The translations under genes and the position numbers were made by a program. From Bacteroidales bacterium (GTDB lineage Bacteria > Bacteroidota > Bacteroidia > Bacteroidales > B18-G4), in NCBI GenBank assembly GCA_023132505.1, contig JAGLYE010000082.1, positions 1 through 6,666 of the forward strand: a stretch of DNA of 6,666 nt, written 5' to 3'. The notes beneath the pieces were generated by a model. That model did not search any database. It was not told where the DNA came from and saw only the letters and a program-made list of their open reading frames with translations. Of the stretch, positions 6,307-6,666 are shown piece after piece. Every line of letters begins with the position of its first letter. Within the stretch, counting starts at the first letter, position 1.

Positions 6307-6666
6307 AACGTCTTTCACCTGCAATGCACTCAGGATAAAGCATTTTTTTCGTTTTCTTTGGGTGTGGGTCAGCACAAACAAACCCGGAAAACTTACACAA
6401 GTATGTAAAGAGGAAACCTCCCGCTTCTTCGGGACCAGTCCTGATTCGGTCTTTTTATTCGGTTCAGCCAGAATGGGTCTTTATTCCCTTCTAATGTCAG
6501 AAAAACAAGAAGGCAAGGACGAAGTGATCGTTGCCGGATATACCTGCGTGGTTGTCACCAATGCCATTAAATATGCCGGACTGAATGCCATTTACATCGA
6601 TGTTGAGGAAGAAAACCTCAATATCGACCCGGACCTGCTCAGGGGAGCTATTAACAACAAAACCAG
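6299..6666 (+). CDS. DegT/DnrJ/EryC1/StrS-family aminotransferase (5' part, runs off window)
   Basis: Hand-translated from the ATG at 6299-6301, with 122 complete codons before the window ends. The family region starts near residue 54: FGSARMGLYSLLMS (54-67) matches the 'SGRxAL' helix start; DEVIVAGYTCVVVTNAI (74-90) matches the 'GDEVIVPxYTFxxTxNAI' block; and YAGLNAIYIDVEEENLNIDP (92-111) matches 'xAGxxPVFVDID..TxNID'. These are PLP-dependent enzymes that aminate keto-sugars for O-antigens and capsules, or related dehydratases and reductases. The PLP lysine lies beyond the window, so activity cannot be judged. The start overlaps the acyltransferase stop by eight bases, which suggests translational coupling. 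The roughly 50 residues before the conserved core, including an aromatic stretch HFFRFLWVWV (15-24), are longer than usual for the family; a later start is possible, but the next in-frame ATG (Met59) falls inside the conserved core. Confidence 0.85.
   Translation, partial: MIKTSFTCNALRIKHFFRFLWVWVSTNKPGKLTQVCKEETSRFFGTSPDSVFLFGSARMGLYSLLMSEKQEGKDEVIVAGYTCVVVTNAIKYAGLNAIYIDVEEENLNIDPDLLRGAINNKT

Overview
The window looks like a piece of a Bacteroidota (Bacteroidetes) chromosome. Three things point there: a secreted protein ending in a type IX secretion (Por) sorting domain; TAnnTTTG-type -7 promoter boxes in front of two genes, combined with no recognisable Shine-Dalgarno sequences; and a cysteate synthase, an enzyme that in this phylum is expected to feed sulfonolipid (capnine-type) synthesis. 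The sequence does not let me name a family or genus.

Layout. Minus strand, left half: a methylmalonyl-CoA decarboxylase (ScpB-like crotonase, 1-734, cut at its 3' end by the window edge) lies 52 bases downstream of a large secreted parallel beta-helix protein (787-3003) that has a Trp-rich beta-sandwich-like domain and a T9SS tail. A divergent intergenic region (3004-3111) follows, carrying a perfect 12-bp palindrome and a -7 box that reads rightwards. Plus strand, right half: cysteate synthase (3112-4404), then, behind its own candidate -7 box, a tightly packed run of three surface-polysaccharide genes: a Wzx-type flippase (4463-5755), a hexapeptide-repeat acyltransferase (5767-6306), and the first 122 codons of a DegT/DnrJ/EryC1-type sugar aminotransferase (6299 to the window end).

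How they work together. The last three genes have gaps of 11 bases and an 8-base overlap. They read as the beginning of an O-antigen or capsule biosynthesis operon: amino-sugar formation, acyl decoration and export of the lipid-linked unit. The cysteate synthase just upstream would supply L-cysteate, the sulfonate head group of sulfonolipids, so it may also serve the cell envelope, but no acyltransferase or reductase of that pathway is visible here. The two leftward genes have no evident functional link to each other.

I found no tRNA, rRNA, CRISPR array, insertion sequence or convincing terminator. I do not see an unmistakable new system. The most unusual points are a cysteate synthase without the N-terminal cysteine pair, an acyltransferase without the expected catalytic histidine, and a probably leaderless flippase transcript.
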